Source of the DNA: UBA2197 sp034370465
GTDB lineage: Bacteria; Desulfobacterota; Desulfuromonadia; Desulfuromonadales; UBA2197
Direction: 5' to 3'
DNA length: 20,570 nt
Assembly: GCA_034370465.1 (NCBI GenBank)
Contig: JAXMLA010000006.1
Span: forward strand, 1 to 20,570
This document shows positions 13,820 to 20,570 of the stretch, in pieces (position 1 is the stretch's first letter; the number at the start of each line of letters is the position of its first letter). The notes below the pieces were generated by a model. The model saw nothing but the letters and a program-made list of their open reading frames with translations, did not search any database and was not told the origin of the DNA. The translations under genes and the position numbers were made by a program.

Positions 13820-14101
13820 GCGAGCAACAGCAGGAAGAGTCGAGCGTTCGATAGATAGAAAAACTTGGACCTAGTTGAAAAAATATTGACAAATACAAGC
13901 CAAGGCAGGCAATAATTGTCATCAAGAAATAGGTCGAGATACACCGACAAATGAGGTGAGTACTATTTTTTGGGGGTAATTTTCGGGGTATCCAGAAAAA
14001 TCGAATTGATAAAAGAATAATGTTTTTATCTAGTTGGCAAATCCGTTGTATGGACGCCGCCAGTTAATAAAACCAGGTTTTAGACTGATTTTAATAAGTT
14101 T
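13820..14101. other. AT-rich intergenic stretch between the TA patch and the pilus region
   Basis: No convincing coding sequence was seen on either strand in the 431 bases from hipA to 14198. The stretch marks the point where base composition shifts from GC-rich to AT-rich. It holds a candidate promoter (13886-13916), then about 180 bases with no assigned function, then the hairpin at 14102-14138. Short similar strings occur (CCTAGTTG at 13870-13877, TCTAGTTG at 14030-14037). It could be a leader, a small RNA gene or degraded mobile DNA. Confidence 0.5.
13886..13916 (+). promoter_or_regulatory. Candidate promoter with long spacer
   Basis: Consensus TTGACA at 13886-13891 is followed after 19 nt by AATAAT (13911-13916). 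The spacer is two bases longer than ideal, so strength is uncertain. A transcript would start near 13923 and meet the hairpin at 14102. Confidence 0.4.
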
Positions 14102-14148
14102 GCCTCCCTGTATGACACAAAGTGTGACGTAGGGAGGCTTTCTTATAT
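14102..14148 (+). terminator. Long hairpin, probable terminator or attenuator
   Basis: GCCTCCCT (14102-14109) pairs perfectly with AGGGAGGC (14131-14138). The inside continues with partial pairing up to ACAC/GTGT around an AAA loop. TTTCTTAT follows, a moderate U-tract. It stands 50-60 nt before the next gene, so it either ends a short transcript from 13.9 kb or controls read-through into 14198. Confidence 0.65.
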
Positions 14149-14197
14149 CTTGCGGTTTGCAGGGTGCTGATTGAAGGTTTCAGTGAAAGGTTTTGCT

Positions 14198-14581
14198 ATG
14201 GCAGTCGGTTGGTTTGCACTCCTGTCAAAAGTTCCATGGTCGGAAGTCATCATTAATGCTCCCAAGGTTGCTGATGCCGCAAAGAAGTTATGGAAAGCTG
14301 TGGCTAACAAGTCTGCTCCATCCGAAATTCTGACCGACGTAGCGCAGCCTCACTTGTCCCCGGATGCCGCTTCTCTCGCAGGCATCGAAGCGCGTCTCAT
14401 CGCCATGGAGGCGGGCTATTCCGATCTGCAGAATCAAATGCTTGCTTCGTCGGAACTTATCAAAGAGCTTGCCGACCAGAATGCTCAACTTGTTAAACGG
14501 ATTGAGACTAATCGTGTACGGGTTATCTGGTTAACCGTAGCAATAGGGATGGTGATTATCTATATGGCTTTAAGCTATTGA
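14198..14581 (+). CDS. Small coiled-coil membrane protein, function unknown
   Basis: The 127-aa product begins with an amphipathic segment (GWFALLSKVPWSEVI), has a probable coiled coil at about 60-100 (IEARLIAMEAGYSDLQNQML..ELIKELADQNAQLVKRIE) and ends with one transmembrane helix (about 105-124), so it is likely tail-anchored with the bulk in the cytoplasm. I have the impression of similar short hypothetical proteins in proteobacteria but know no function. ATG at 14198 is strongly placed 7 nt after AAAGG; TTG at 14171 is less likely. It lies 40 nt before the glycosyltransferase gene and may share its transcript with the pilus genes. Confidence 0.75.
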   Translation: MAVGWFALLSKVPWSEVIINAPKVADAAKKLWKAVANKSAPSEILTDVAQPHLSPDAASLAGIEARLIAMEAGYSDLQNQMLASSELIKELADQNAQLVKRIETNRVRVIWLTVAIGMVIIYMALSY

Positions 14582-14621
14582 AATAATATTTTTATTGGTG
14601 GTTTTTCATGGGGTAAGTCGA

Positions 14622-15710
14622 GTGAGTATCAAAATTTCATTGTTGAAATTCATTGATTGTGTTGTTGGCGGTGTGGCGGTGCGCTTCTTGCCTGCACCGT
14701 CGCGGCGGACTCATGGTGATCCGCGGTCGATTCTTGTAATCCGTCCCGGCGGAATTGGCGATGCCGTTCATCTCATCCCGTTGCTGCAACGTCTGCTGGA
14801 ATACTTCCCCGCGGCCCACATCTTTGTTTTGGGCGAGCGCCGTAACGCTGGTGTTTTTGTCCTTTCTCCGGTCAATGTGACGGTCTGGTGTTACGACCGG
14901 CCTTTTGAATTTCTCCGATCTTTAATGGGTCGTTATGATGTTGTCATTGATTCAGAACAGTGGCACAGCCTTTCCGCCGTTGTTGCCAGAGTGGTGCGGG
15001 CTCCGGTCAAGATCGGATTTGCCGGCAACGGGCGCCAACGGCTCTTTACGGATCCACTCCCCTATTCGCAGGAAACATACGAAGCGGAACTTTTTCTCTC
15101 CTTGTTGACCCCGCTTGGTATTCCGTATACAGCACTTCCATCTCCGCCCTGGTTGCGAATTCCCTACGACATAGCGTCAGAGGTCAATTTGTTACGTGCA
15201 AAGATCAACGGACGTTATCTTGTTCTTTTTCCCGGTGCAAGTATTGCGGCGCGCCGCTGGGGGGAGGAACGCTTTCGTCTACTGGCACGCGCTATCAATG
15301 AGATTGGCTGGCAGGTGGTGGTCGTCGGCGGTCGTGACGACTGTGCCACCGCGGGCGCAATTTGTAGGGACGGCGGGGGTCACGATTTCTCGGGGCAGAC
15401 CAGTCTTGCCGGGACGGCTGCGTTAATTAGCGGCGCCGATCTTTTGGTCAGCGGTGATTCTGGCCTTTTACATATCGGTGTGGCGTTGGGAATTCCAACC
15501 GTCTCACTTTTTGGTCCCGGGATTGCACAGAAATGGGCGCCACGTGGAGAAGGGCATAGCGTCCTTGACCTTCAACTCCCCTGCTCTCCCTGTACGCTTT
15601 TTGGAACTACGCCTCCGTGCAAAAAGCAGCTGTTGTGTTTGTCGGGGATCAGTGTTGACGCGGTAATTAATGCAGTGAAAAAACAGTTACAACAGATTGG
15701 AATCGTTTGA
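14622..15710 (+). CDS. GT9-family (heptosyltransferase-like) glycosyltransferase
   Basis: Members transfer a sugar, usually ADP-heptose, in lipopolysaccharide core synthesis at the inner face of the membrane. The 362-aa product has the GT9 N-terminal motif ILVIRPGGIGDAVHLIPLL (about 37-55), LVLFPGAS at the start of the nucleotide-sugar domain, and the C-terminal signature SGDSGLLHIGVALGIP with SLFGP. A cysteine-rich tail (PCSPCTLFG..PCKKQLLCL) is also common in this family. GTG at 14622 follows GGGG by 8 nt; TTG at 14595 and GTG at 14598 are alternatives. Its stop overlaps the pilD start as TGATG, so the two are co-translated, and a role in pilin glycosylation or in LPS is equally possible. 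Confidence 0.88.
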   Translation: MSIKISLLKFIDCVVGGVAVRFLPAPSRRTHGDPRSILVIRPGGIGDAVHLIPLLQRLLEYFPAAHIFVLGERRNAGVFVLSPVNVTVWCYDRPFEFLRSLMGRYDVVIDSEQWHSLSAVVARVVRAPVKIGFAGNGRQRLFTDPLPYSQETYEAELFLSLLTPLGIPYTALPSPPWLRIPYDIASEVNLLRAKINGRYLVLFPGASIAARRWGEERFRLLARAINEIGWQVVVVGGRDDCATAGAICRDGGGHDFSGQTSLAGTAALISGADLLVSGDSGLLHIGVALGIPTVSLFGPGIAQKWAPRGEGHSVLDLQLPCSPCTLFGTTPPCKKQLLCLSGISVDAVINAVKKQLQQIGIV

Positions 15711-16486
15711 TGCCACCTTCTATTTTGTATCTCTGGATTTTTTTCCTCGGAGCTTGCATTGGATCTTTTCTTAATGTTTGTATCTATCGAATTCCTGCAG
15801 GGCTCTCGATTATCTCCCCGCCATCGCGTTGTCCGCAGTGCGAAACGAAAATTCGTTGGTGGCAGAATATTCCCATTGTCAGTTGGTTGTTCCTGAGGGG
15901 GAAGTGCGCTACTTGTAAAGAGAAAATCAGTGTTCGTTATCTCCTGGTCGAAACTTTGACCGGGTTGCTCTTCCTTAAAGTTTTCACAATCTTTGAATTG
16001 CAGCCAGCAACCCTGGTCTTTTGGGCCTTTGCAGCAGCATTGGTAACCCTGACCTTTATCGATCTGGACCACCAGATTATTCCCGACATTATCAGTCTTC
16101 CGGGGATAATTCTTGGTTTTGCTACCGTCTCGTTGACACCATTGACTTGGAGTAATTCCATCCTTGGTATCCTTCTTGGCGGCGGCTCCCTTTGGTTGAT
16201 AGCAATTATTTACGAGTTTTTGACCAAGAATGAGGGGATGGGGGGCGGAGATATCAAGTTGCTGGCGATGATTGGCGCGTTTCTCGGCTGGAAGGCCATT
16301 CTCCCGGTTATCTTTATTAGCTCCTGTCTCGGTACACTTATTGGTGTGCCGCTGATGTTACGCCAGGGAGCGAGCGGTAAACTGGCTATCCCCTTTGGTC
16401 CTTTTTTGTCTGCAGCTGCTGTGATCTGGTTTTTTTGGGGAGAGTTATTGTTGCGTTGGTACCTTGGATTTTTCCACTACAGATAA
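15710..16486 (+). CDS. pilD: Prepilin peptidase / N-methyltransferase PilD
   Basis: PilD removes the leader peptide of type IV prepilins and pseudopilins at the inner membrane and methylates the new N-terminus. The 258-aa product has the N-terminal GSFLNVCIYRIP segment (18-29), two CxxC pairs forming the zinc-binding methyltransferase loop (C41/C44 and C66/C69), and the aspartates of the aspartic protease site in IDLDHQIIPD (117-126) and GMGGGDIKL (D181). About eight helices are visible and the length is typical. The ATG at 15710 overlaps the glycosyltransferase stop by one base. The gene keeps both activities by motif. Confidence 0.97.
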   Translation: MPPSILYLWIFFLGACIGSFLNVCIYRIPAGLSIISPPSRCPQCETKIRWWQNIPIVSWLFLRGKCATCKEKISVRYLLVETLTGLLFLKVFTIFELQPATLVFWAFAAALVTLTFIDLDHQIIPDIISLPGIILGFATVSLTPLTWSNSILGILLGGGSLWLIAIIYEFLTKNEGMGGGDIKLLAMIGAFLGWKAILPVIFISSCLGTLIGVPLMLRQGASGKLAIPFGPFLSAAAVIWFFWGELLLRWYLGFFHYR

Positions 16487-16545
16487 AGCCTGTGTATAAG
16501 GCGGGATATTTAAAGGAGGAATTTCTTTTTCTCCTCAAAAAAAGC

Positions 16546-16573
16546 TTGACTGTGATGTTAAAGAACATATACT
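16546..16573 (+). promoter_or_regulatory. Sigma-70-like promoter before the xre gene
   Basis: TTGACT (16546-16551), a 16-nt spacer and TATACT (16568-16573) make the best promoter match in the window. It would drive the xre gene and probably the following pilMNOPQ genes independently of pilD. Confidence 0.65.
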
Positions 16574-16627
16574 TAGGCATAATTTTACATGATTAGATCT
16601 ATTATTCCAACGTAAGCGGTGAGTTGC

Positions 16628-16816
16628 GTGAATAATGTAAAGCAATTAAGGGAATCTCTTTTGATGAGTAAGGCTGAACTCGCACGTAAAGCGGGTCTTT
16701 CAGCTTTGACAATTGATCGGATTGAGAGAGGCGCAGCTTGTCGAGTTTCGACTATGCGCAAAATAATTCTTGCCTTTGGCTTGAAAATTGAAGATAGGAG
16801 CAAAATCTTTCCTTAA
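16628..16816 (+). CDS. Mini XRE-family DNA-binding protein
   Basis: The 62-aa product is almost only a Cro/CI-type helix-turn-helix: VKQLRESLLMSKAELARKAG, then LSALTIDRIERG and the C-terminal helices TMRKIILAFGL. No sensor or dimerisation domain follows. GTG at 16628 lies close after GGTGAG; GTG at 16619 would add three residues and destroy that spacing. It sits between pilD and pilM with its own promoter, so autoregulation or control of the pilus operon is plausible but not shown. Orphan regulators of this type also occur as antitoxins, though no toxin is adjacent. Confidence 0.85.
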   Translation: MNNVKQLRESLLMSKAELARKAGLSALTIDRIERGAACRVSTMRKIILAFGLKIEDRSKIFP

Positions 16817-16881
16817 ATTTTATTTTTCTTGTCGACTTGGGCCAGAGAGAGAATACGCCACGTTAATGTCGAGGGATCGTC

Positions 16882-17946
16882 ATGCTTTTTAGAAGTCGTA
16901 AAGATTTAATTGGAATCGATATCGGTTCGCGGGCGGTTAAAATTGTGCAGTTGCGGGAGGTCAAAGGCCTTTGGCATCTACAGTCAATTGGAATGGATAC
17001 TCTCCCCCCGGAGGCGATAGTCGATAACGCCATTATGGATTCATCAGCGGTTATTGATGTCGTCAAAGGTCTTCTCGGTACCTTGAGAATCAGCACGAAA
17101 AATGTCGTAACCTCTATTTCTGGGCACTCAGTCATTATTCGCAAGATTCAAATGCCGATCATGACTGAAGAGGAGTTGGAGAATTCGATTGCATATGAAG
17201 CCGAGCAGTATATTCCTTTTGATATAGCAGAGGTCTTCCTCGATTTCCACATCATTGGTCCGGATGACAATGACCCAACGATGATGAATGTTTTTCTCGT
17301 GGCGGCCAAGAAAGATTTTGTGAATGATCACATTGCCATCTTTAGAGAGTGCGGGTTAACTCCGGTGGTGATGGATATTGATTCCCTTGCAGTGCAAAAT
17401 GCTTTTGAGTTGAATTACGCGGTTGATGAAAGTGCGGTGATCGGTCTCGTCAATATGGGTGCCGGGGGAATGAACGTTAGCGTCCTCAAGGATGGAACAT
17501 CAATCTTTACCCGTGATATTCAAATTGGCGGAAATATTCTCAATGAAGAGATACAAAAGCAGTTTGGTCTTGGAAGCGCTGATGCAGAGCGTGCCAAATT
17601 AGGGCAGACAATCGCCGGGATAGAACAACACGATGTGGAGGAGGTTATTCTCAGCGCCACAGAAATGTTGGCACAGGAAGTTCAACGTTCCCTAGATTTT
17701 TTCACTGCGACTGCGGCGGACGATAAAATTCATCATCTTTACATCACCGGTGGGATCGCTCAGTTGCCACAAATACGCCACGCATTGGAAACTCGTCTTG
17801 GTATCGACGTTGAGATAATTGACCCCTTCCGGCAAATCGTAGTGGATGAAAAGAATTTCGAAGGGGAATATTTAAAGTCGATTGGTCCGATGTTTGCTGT
17901 CGCTGTGGGTCTGGCGATGCGTCGCGTAGGGGACAAGAATGATTAA
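16882..17946 (+). CDS. pilM: Type IV pilus assembly ATPase-like protein PilM
   Basis: PilM is an actin/FtsA-like cytoplasmic protein that binds the N-terminal tail of PilN and links the pilus alignment complex to the motor. The 354-aa product has the phosphate-1 nucleotide motif LIGIDIGSRAVKIVQL (9-24), the block QMPIMTEEELENSIAYEAEQ and YIPFDIAEVFLDF typical of PilM, and the second nucleotide-binding motif GLVNMGAGGMNVSV (about 192-205), then LYITGGIAQLPQ. ATG at 16882 follows GAGGG by 6 nt. It overlaps pilN by 8 nt. Confidence 0.97.
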   Translation: MLFRSRKDLIGIDIGSRAVKIVQLREVKGLWHLQSIGMDTLPPEAIVDNAIMDSSAVIDVVKGLLGTLRISTKNVVTSISGHSVIIRKIQMPIMTEEELENSIAYEAEQYIPFDIAEVFLDFHIIGPDDNDPTMMNVFLVAAKKDFVNDHIAIFRECGLTPVVMDIDSLAVQNAFELNYAVDESAVIGLVNMGAGGMNVSVLKDGTSIFTRDIQIGGNILNEEIQKQFGLGSADAERAKLGQTIAGIEQHDVEEVILSATEMLAQEVQRSLDFFTATAADDKIHHLYITGGIAQLPQIRHALETRLGIDVEIIDPFRQIVVDEKNFEGEYLKSIGPMFAVAVGLAMRRVGDKND

Positions 17947-18517
17947 AATAAATCTGCTCCCGGTACGGGAGTCACAGAAGAAAGAAAAGTTGCGTGAGCA
18001 ATTCGTTGTCTTAGTCGCTTCCGCAATCTTTGTCGTCGTTGGTTGTGCAGCGGCATACACGACTATTCAAACCAAAATTAGTACAAAAAACGAGGAAATT
18101 GCAGAACAAACCAGAATAGTCGAACAGTTGAAAAAGCAGATTGGTGAAGTTGAAAAGGTGAAAAAACTACAGGCTGAACTTCAGTCAAAGCTGGACATCC
18201 TTAGTAAGCTCAAAGAGAACAAGACTGGTCCTGCTCATATGCTGGATGAGTTGAGTGCAGCTACTCCGGAAAAATTATGGATAGAGTCATTCGATAATGT
18301 CGCTGGCGTCGTTAATCTCAGTGGTTTTGGTGTTAATGAAGAGATTGTTGCAACCTTTTTACAACAACTTGAATCTTCCATTTATTATAAGAATGTAGAA
18401 CTGCAAAGCCTTGAGCAGGCGACACTCGATGGTCATAAATTGCAGAAATTCAAAGTCGCTGCCAAAGAAGATTCGCCTCCTATCGATAAGAAATCTGACA
18501 CTGCAAAAAAATCTTAA
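17939..18517 (+). CDS. pilN: Type IV pilus inner-membrane protein PilN
   Basis: PilN is a bitopic inner-membrane protein that pairs with PilO in the periplasm and docks PilM through its cytoplasmic tail. The 192-aa product starts MIKINLLPVRE, the conserved PilM-binding motif, followed by a helix at about 23-43, a coiled coil with many charged heptads (about 45-95) and a small periplasmic alpha/beta domain (LWIESFDNVAGVVNLSGFG onward). The start overlaps the end of pilM by 8 nt and follows GGGG. The tail KKSDTAKKS is unusually lysine-rich. Confidence 0.95.
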   Translation: MIKINLLPVRESQKKEKLREQFVVLVASAIFVVVGCAAAYTTIQTKISTKNEEIAEQTRIVEQLKKQIGEVEKVKKLQAELQSKLDILSKLKENKTGPAHMLDELSAATPEKLWIESFDNVAGVVNLSGFGVNEEIVATFLQQLESSIYYKNVELQSLEQATLDGHKLQKFKVAAKEDSPPIDKKSDTAKKS

Positions 18518-18528
18518 GGGAGCTATTG

Positions 18529-19122
18529 ATGAATCCGCAGGTTGAAAAATTTATCAAGTTGCCTTTTTATAAACGACTGCTCATTGTCTTTGTTATTTTG
18601 CTCAGCCTAGCCGGGGCGTTCTACTTTTTTGTCTTTATGCCTAAAATGAATGAGTATCAGGACTTGGTCAAGAAGAGTGAGGCATTGCAGGCGGAAATTG
18701 CCCAGAAAAAAAGTATAGCTGATAATCTCGGACGGTTTCGTGAAGAATTTAAAAAAATGCAGGATCGACTGCAGGAGTCGTTAAAGGAACTTCCTAACGA
18801 CAAGGAACTTCCCGAGTTGTTGACCAGTATTTCCTCAATTGCCAACCAGAATCAACTCGAAGTCAAAAAGTTTCAACCGGGAGGCGAGGTTGCCAAAGGT
18901 TTTTATGCCGAGGTGCCGGTCTCTTTAACTTTAACCGGTCGTTATCTTGATATAGGTAAGTTTTTCTTTGACGTCAGTGAGATGCCTCGTATTGTCACGG
19001 TTGGAAATATCAAGATGAAGACTGCCGGGGGCAAATCGTCCGCGGAGATGTTAGTTTCAGTCGATTGCCAGGCGACAACTTATCGCTTCTTAAGTGCTGG
19101 AGAGAACCAACCCCCCCTGTGA
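18529..19122 (+). CDS. pilO: Type IV pilus inner-membrane protein PilO
   Basis: PilO forms a heterodimer with PilN around the pilus shaft. The 197-aa product has a short cytoplasmic N-terminus, a helix at about 17-38, a coiled coil (about 42-90: SEALQAEIAQKK, MQDRLQESLKEL), and a C-terminal ferredoxin-like domain containing FQPGGEV, FYAEVPVSLTLTGRYLDIGKFF and the IVTVGNIKM strand that are standard for PilO. ATG at 18529 follows AAGGGAG by 6 nt; it lies 11 nt after pilN. Confidence 0.95.
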   Translation: MNPQVEKFIKLPFYKRLLIVFVILLSLAGAFYFFVFMPKMNEYQDLVKKSEALQAEIAQKKSIADNLGRFREEFKKMQDRLQESLKELPNDKELPELLTSISSIANQNQLEVKKFQPGGEVAKGFYAEVPVSLTLTGRYLDIGKFFFDVSEMPRIVTVGNIKMKTAGGKSSAEMLVSVDCQATTYRFLSAGENQPPL

Positions 19123-19151
19123 AGAAATAAGTAGACTGTCGGAGTTTAAAT

Positions 19152-19703
19152 ATGAAGATGGTAAAACGAAATTTGTCGCAATGGTTTGTTATTCCCTGTG
19201 TGATGCTTGCACTTGCCGCCTGCGGAGAGAAAGAACCGGTAGCTCCAGCGCTTGCAGTCAAAGCGCAACCCCCCAAAAAAGACGTTAGCAAGCCAGTAGC
19301 GACCGGTGTCGAGGGGGCTGATACTACGGCAGAAGGGACTCCCTTTAAATACACTTTTGTTACAGAGAATCGCCGGGATCCTTTTCAGCCCTTTATTTTG
19401 ATCAAGCGCCCTGTTGATGCTGACGCAGATCTTTCTGCCCAAACACCACTACAGCAATACGAGACGATGCAGTACAAACTCTCTGCGGTCATCGTTGGGT
19501 ATGGCCAACCGATGGTTATGGTCATAGCACCGGATGGCAAGAGTTATGTTGTGCGCAAGGGTATGAAGATTGGCAAAAGCGGTGGGACGGTCATAAAAAT
19601 CGATAAAGAGGGTTTCCTTGTGGAAGAAAAATATCGTGATTTTACGGATATAGTTCGAACTAATATTTTAGAGATCAAACTCCCGAAGCGGGAAGGAGTC
19701 TGA
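19152..19703 (+). CDS. pilP: Type IV pilus lipoprotein PilP
   Basis: PilP is an inner-membrane lipoprotein that bridges PilN/PilO to the N-domains of PilQ. The 183-aa product has a signal peptide with lipobox LAAC (C24), a proline/alanine-rich disordered stretch (about 28-62), and a C-terminal beta-sandwich beginning at RRDPFQPFI, the best conserved part of the family, and continuing to KGMKIGKSGGTVIKID. ATG at 19152 follows GGAG by 7 nt. It is 29 nt after pilO and 4 nt before pilQ. Confidence 0.93.
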   Translation: MKMVKRNLSQWFVIPCVMLALAACGEKEPVAPALAVKAQPPKKDVSKPVATGVEGADTTAEGTPFKYTFVTENRRDPFQPFILIKRPVDADADLSAQTPLQQYETMQYKLSAVIVGYGQPMVMVIAPDGKSYVVRKGMKIGKSGGTVIKIDKEGFLVEEKYRDFTDIVRTNILEIKLPKREGV

Positions 19704-19707
19704 ACTG

Positions 19708-20570
19708 ATGCGATGTGACCAGATAAAATCAAATAAATTCGGCTTGCGCACTATTGTCGTCGGAGGAGTTTTAGCTGTTACTTGCCTTCTTGCCGGTATA
19801 GTAGTGGCGACAACCGTCGTTGCTGCTGATTTTACGAACCGAATTATGGCTGTTGAGAAAAAGGGTGGCAGCAGCATCCAGATTATGGCGGAGAAAGAGA
19901 TCGGATCGCGTTACACCAGTTATCTACTGTCGAAGCCGCCGCGCGTAGTCTTTGATTTCCAGGGGGCTGATATTGCTTCACTTCCTTCAGTTTCCAAATT
20001 ATCAGAACACCCTGTGAGCGAAATTCGGGTTTCCCTTTATGAGTCTGCATCTGTAAAATCCGGCCGTATCGAATTTATCTTGACGGATCGTGTTCCTTAC
20101 AAGGTACAAATAGACGGAAACATTTTAAACGTAGATTTTACTTCTGTTGCCCCTTTTTCTGACAGTTCCCCAACAGTTGCTCCGCCGGCTGCTAGTGAGC
20201 CGTCGACTGAAGTAAAACCGTCGACTGAAGTAAAACCGCCGACGGTTCCTACAGTTGTTTCTTCCCCTACTGAAAAGTTAACATCTCCTGCTTCCAGTAT
20301 TTTGGAGATTATCGGCCGGAAGAGCGAAATACTTTTGCGTGCGGACGGAGAACTTGATCGTTGCAAGTCCTTTGCACTGAAAAATCCATCCCGTTATGTT
20401 GTTGACTGTTTCGGAGTGACTGAAAAGATCGCGGTTAAGGCAGTGCCTTTATCTGGACCGATCAAGCTTATTCGCATTGGGAACTATTCTGATAAAGTCA
20501 GATTTGTTCTTGAAGGTGATACCAAGGTCATCGATAAGCTGAAATCGTTCCCTGTTATTGATGGTTTGTC
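19708..20570 (+). CDS. pilQ: Type IV pilus secretin PilQ, N-terminal part (runs off window)
   Basis: PilQ forms the outer-membrane ring through which the pilus leaves. The frame stays open from ATG 19708 to the window edge, giving 287 codons. It shows a long signal peptide (hydrophobic about 15-38, likely cut near VVAA, residue 40), one AMIN domain at about 41-138, a Pro/Thr/Ser-rich linker at about 140-190 with two exact copies of PSTEVK (165-176), and a second AMIN-like domain from about 190 to the edge. AMIN domains bind peptidoglycan. The secretin N-domains and pore are not in view. The start follows GGAAGGAG by 9 nt. Confidence 0.93.
   Translation, partial: MRCDQIKSNKFGLRTIVVGGVLAVTCLLAGIVVATTVVAADFTNRIMAVEKKGGSSIQIMAEKEIGSRYTSYLLSKPPRVVFDFQGADIASLPSVSKLSEHPVSEIRVSLYESASVKSGRIEFILTDRVPYKVQIDGNILNVDFTSVAPFSDSSPTVAPPAASEPSTEVKPSTEVKPPTVPTVVSSPTEKLTSPASSILEIIGRKSEILLRADGELDRCKSFALKNPSRYVVDCFGVTEKIAVKAVPLSGPIKLIRIGNYSDKVRFVLEGDTKVIDKLKSFPVIDGL
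20200..20235 (+). repeat. Two 18-bp tandem repeats in the PilQ linker
   Basis: CCGTCGACTGAAGTAAAA occurs twice in a row, each copy encoding PSTEVK, and a partial third (CCGCCGAC) follows. The repeat is in frame and lies in the flexible linker between AMIN domains, so copy-number change would alter only linker length. Confidence 0.85.

Noticed and set aside
13711..13950. Minus-strand open frame of 79 codons across the hipA end
   Set aside because: It overlaps hipA and the hicB leftover antisense, lacks a ribosome-binding site and has no protein-like pattern.
13920..14145. Cyclic di-GMP (GEMM) or other known riboswitch
   Set aside because: I looked for the conserved GEMM strings (GGACGCAAAGCC-like and the tetraloop receptor) and other common motifs and did not find them.
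16512..16540. GAGGA/TCCTC hairpin after pilD as a terminator
   Set aside because: The stem is only 5-6 bp and is followed by A residues on the plus strand, so it does not look like a working terminator in that direction.
16817..16881. Sigma-54 (-24/-12) promoter before pilM
   Set aside because: No GG-N10-GC pair with adequate flanking consensus was found; only weak sigma-70-like matches are present.
1..20570. tRNA, rRNA genes or CRISPR arrays
   Set aside because: No cloverleaf-like GTTCRANYC contexts, rRNA segments or regularly spaced repeats were seen on either strand.

Overview
The gene content and style suggest a Deltaproteobacterium of the Desulfuromonadales (Geobacter, Desulfuromonas or Pelobacter type). 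The reasons are a type IV pilus cluster in the order pilD - xre - pilM-N-O-P-Q, system II (ResB/CcsA) cytochrome c maturation, and an rlmN-mtnP-pfkB-TPR run. This placement is inferred from gene families and could not be tested by search. Base composition falls into two regimes by eye: GC-rich from 1 to about 13.8 kb (except the mscS gene) and clearly more AT-rich from 13.8 kb to the end.

Layout. (1) 65-3840, plus strand: a promoter nested in a terminator hairpin, then rlmN (23S rRNA/tRNA m2A methyltransferase), mtnP (MTA phosphorylase), a PfkB-family kinase and a TPR lipoprotein, closed by a hairpin terminator. (2) 3938-4990, plus: an MscS-family channel, more AT-rich than its neighbours and bracketed by two related hairpins. 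(3) 11156-5054, minus: an AAA+/DUF4143 ATPase and a radical SAM protein, then ccsA-resB-rhomboid-ybaK-sir2, closely spaced and apparently co-transcribed. (4) 10.0-13.8 kb is an accessory patch: the ATPase with a promoter that predicts a leaderless mRNA; a complete RHH/ParE-type toxin-antitoxin pair with a perfect 12-bp inverted-repeat operator over its -10; a hicB remnant fused to the cut end of an IS3-family element; a hipA kinase gene whose 5' end is cut exactly at the other IS end; and a 15-codon leftover of a second hicB 3' end after hipA. (5) 13820-14197: AT-rich intergenic DNA with a candidate promoter and a strong hairpin, possibly a small RNA or attenuated leader. (6) 14198-20570, plus: a small coiled-coil/TM protein, a GT9 glycosyltransferase, pilD, a tiny XRE regulator with its own good sigma-70-like promoter, then pilM-N-O-P and the first 287 codons of pilQ, which runs off the window.

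How the parts work together. PilM (cytoplasmic, actin-like), PilN and PilO (inner membrane), PilP (lipoprotein) and PilQ (secretin) form the alignment complex through which the type IV pilus passes; PilD processes the prepilins. The TPR lipoprotein resembles PilF/PilW pilotins but lies 10 kb away. CcsA and ResB together deliver and attach haem to c-type cytochromes on the periplasmic side.

I did not find a clear new multi-gene system. The best leads are the hairpin-containing leader at 13.89-14.14 kb, the broken TA/IS mosaic at 12.05-13.82 kb, the paired hairpins around mscS, and the degenerate WWD motif in CcsA.
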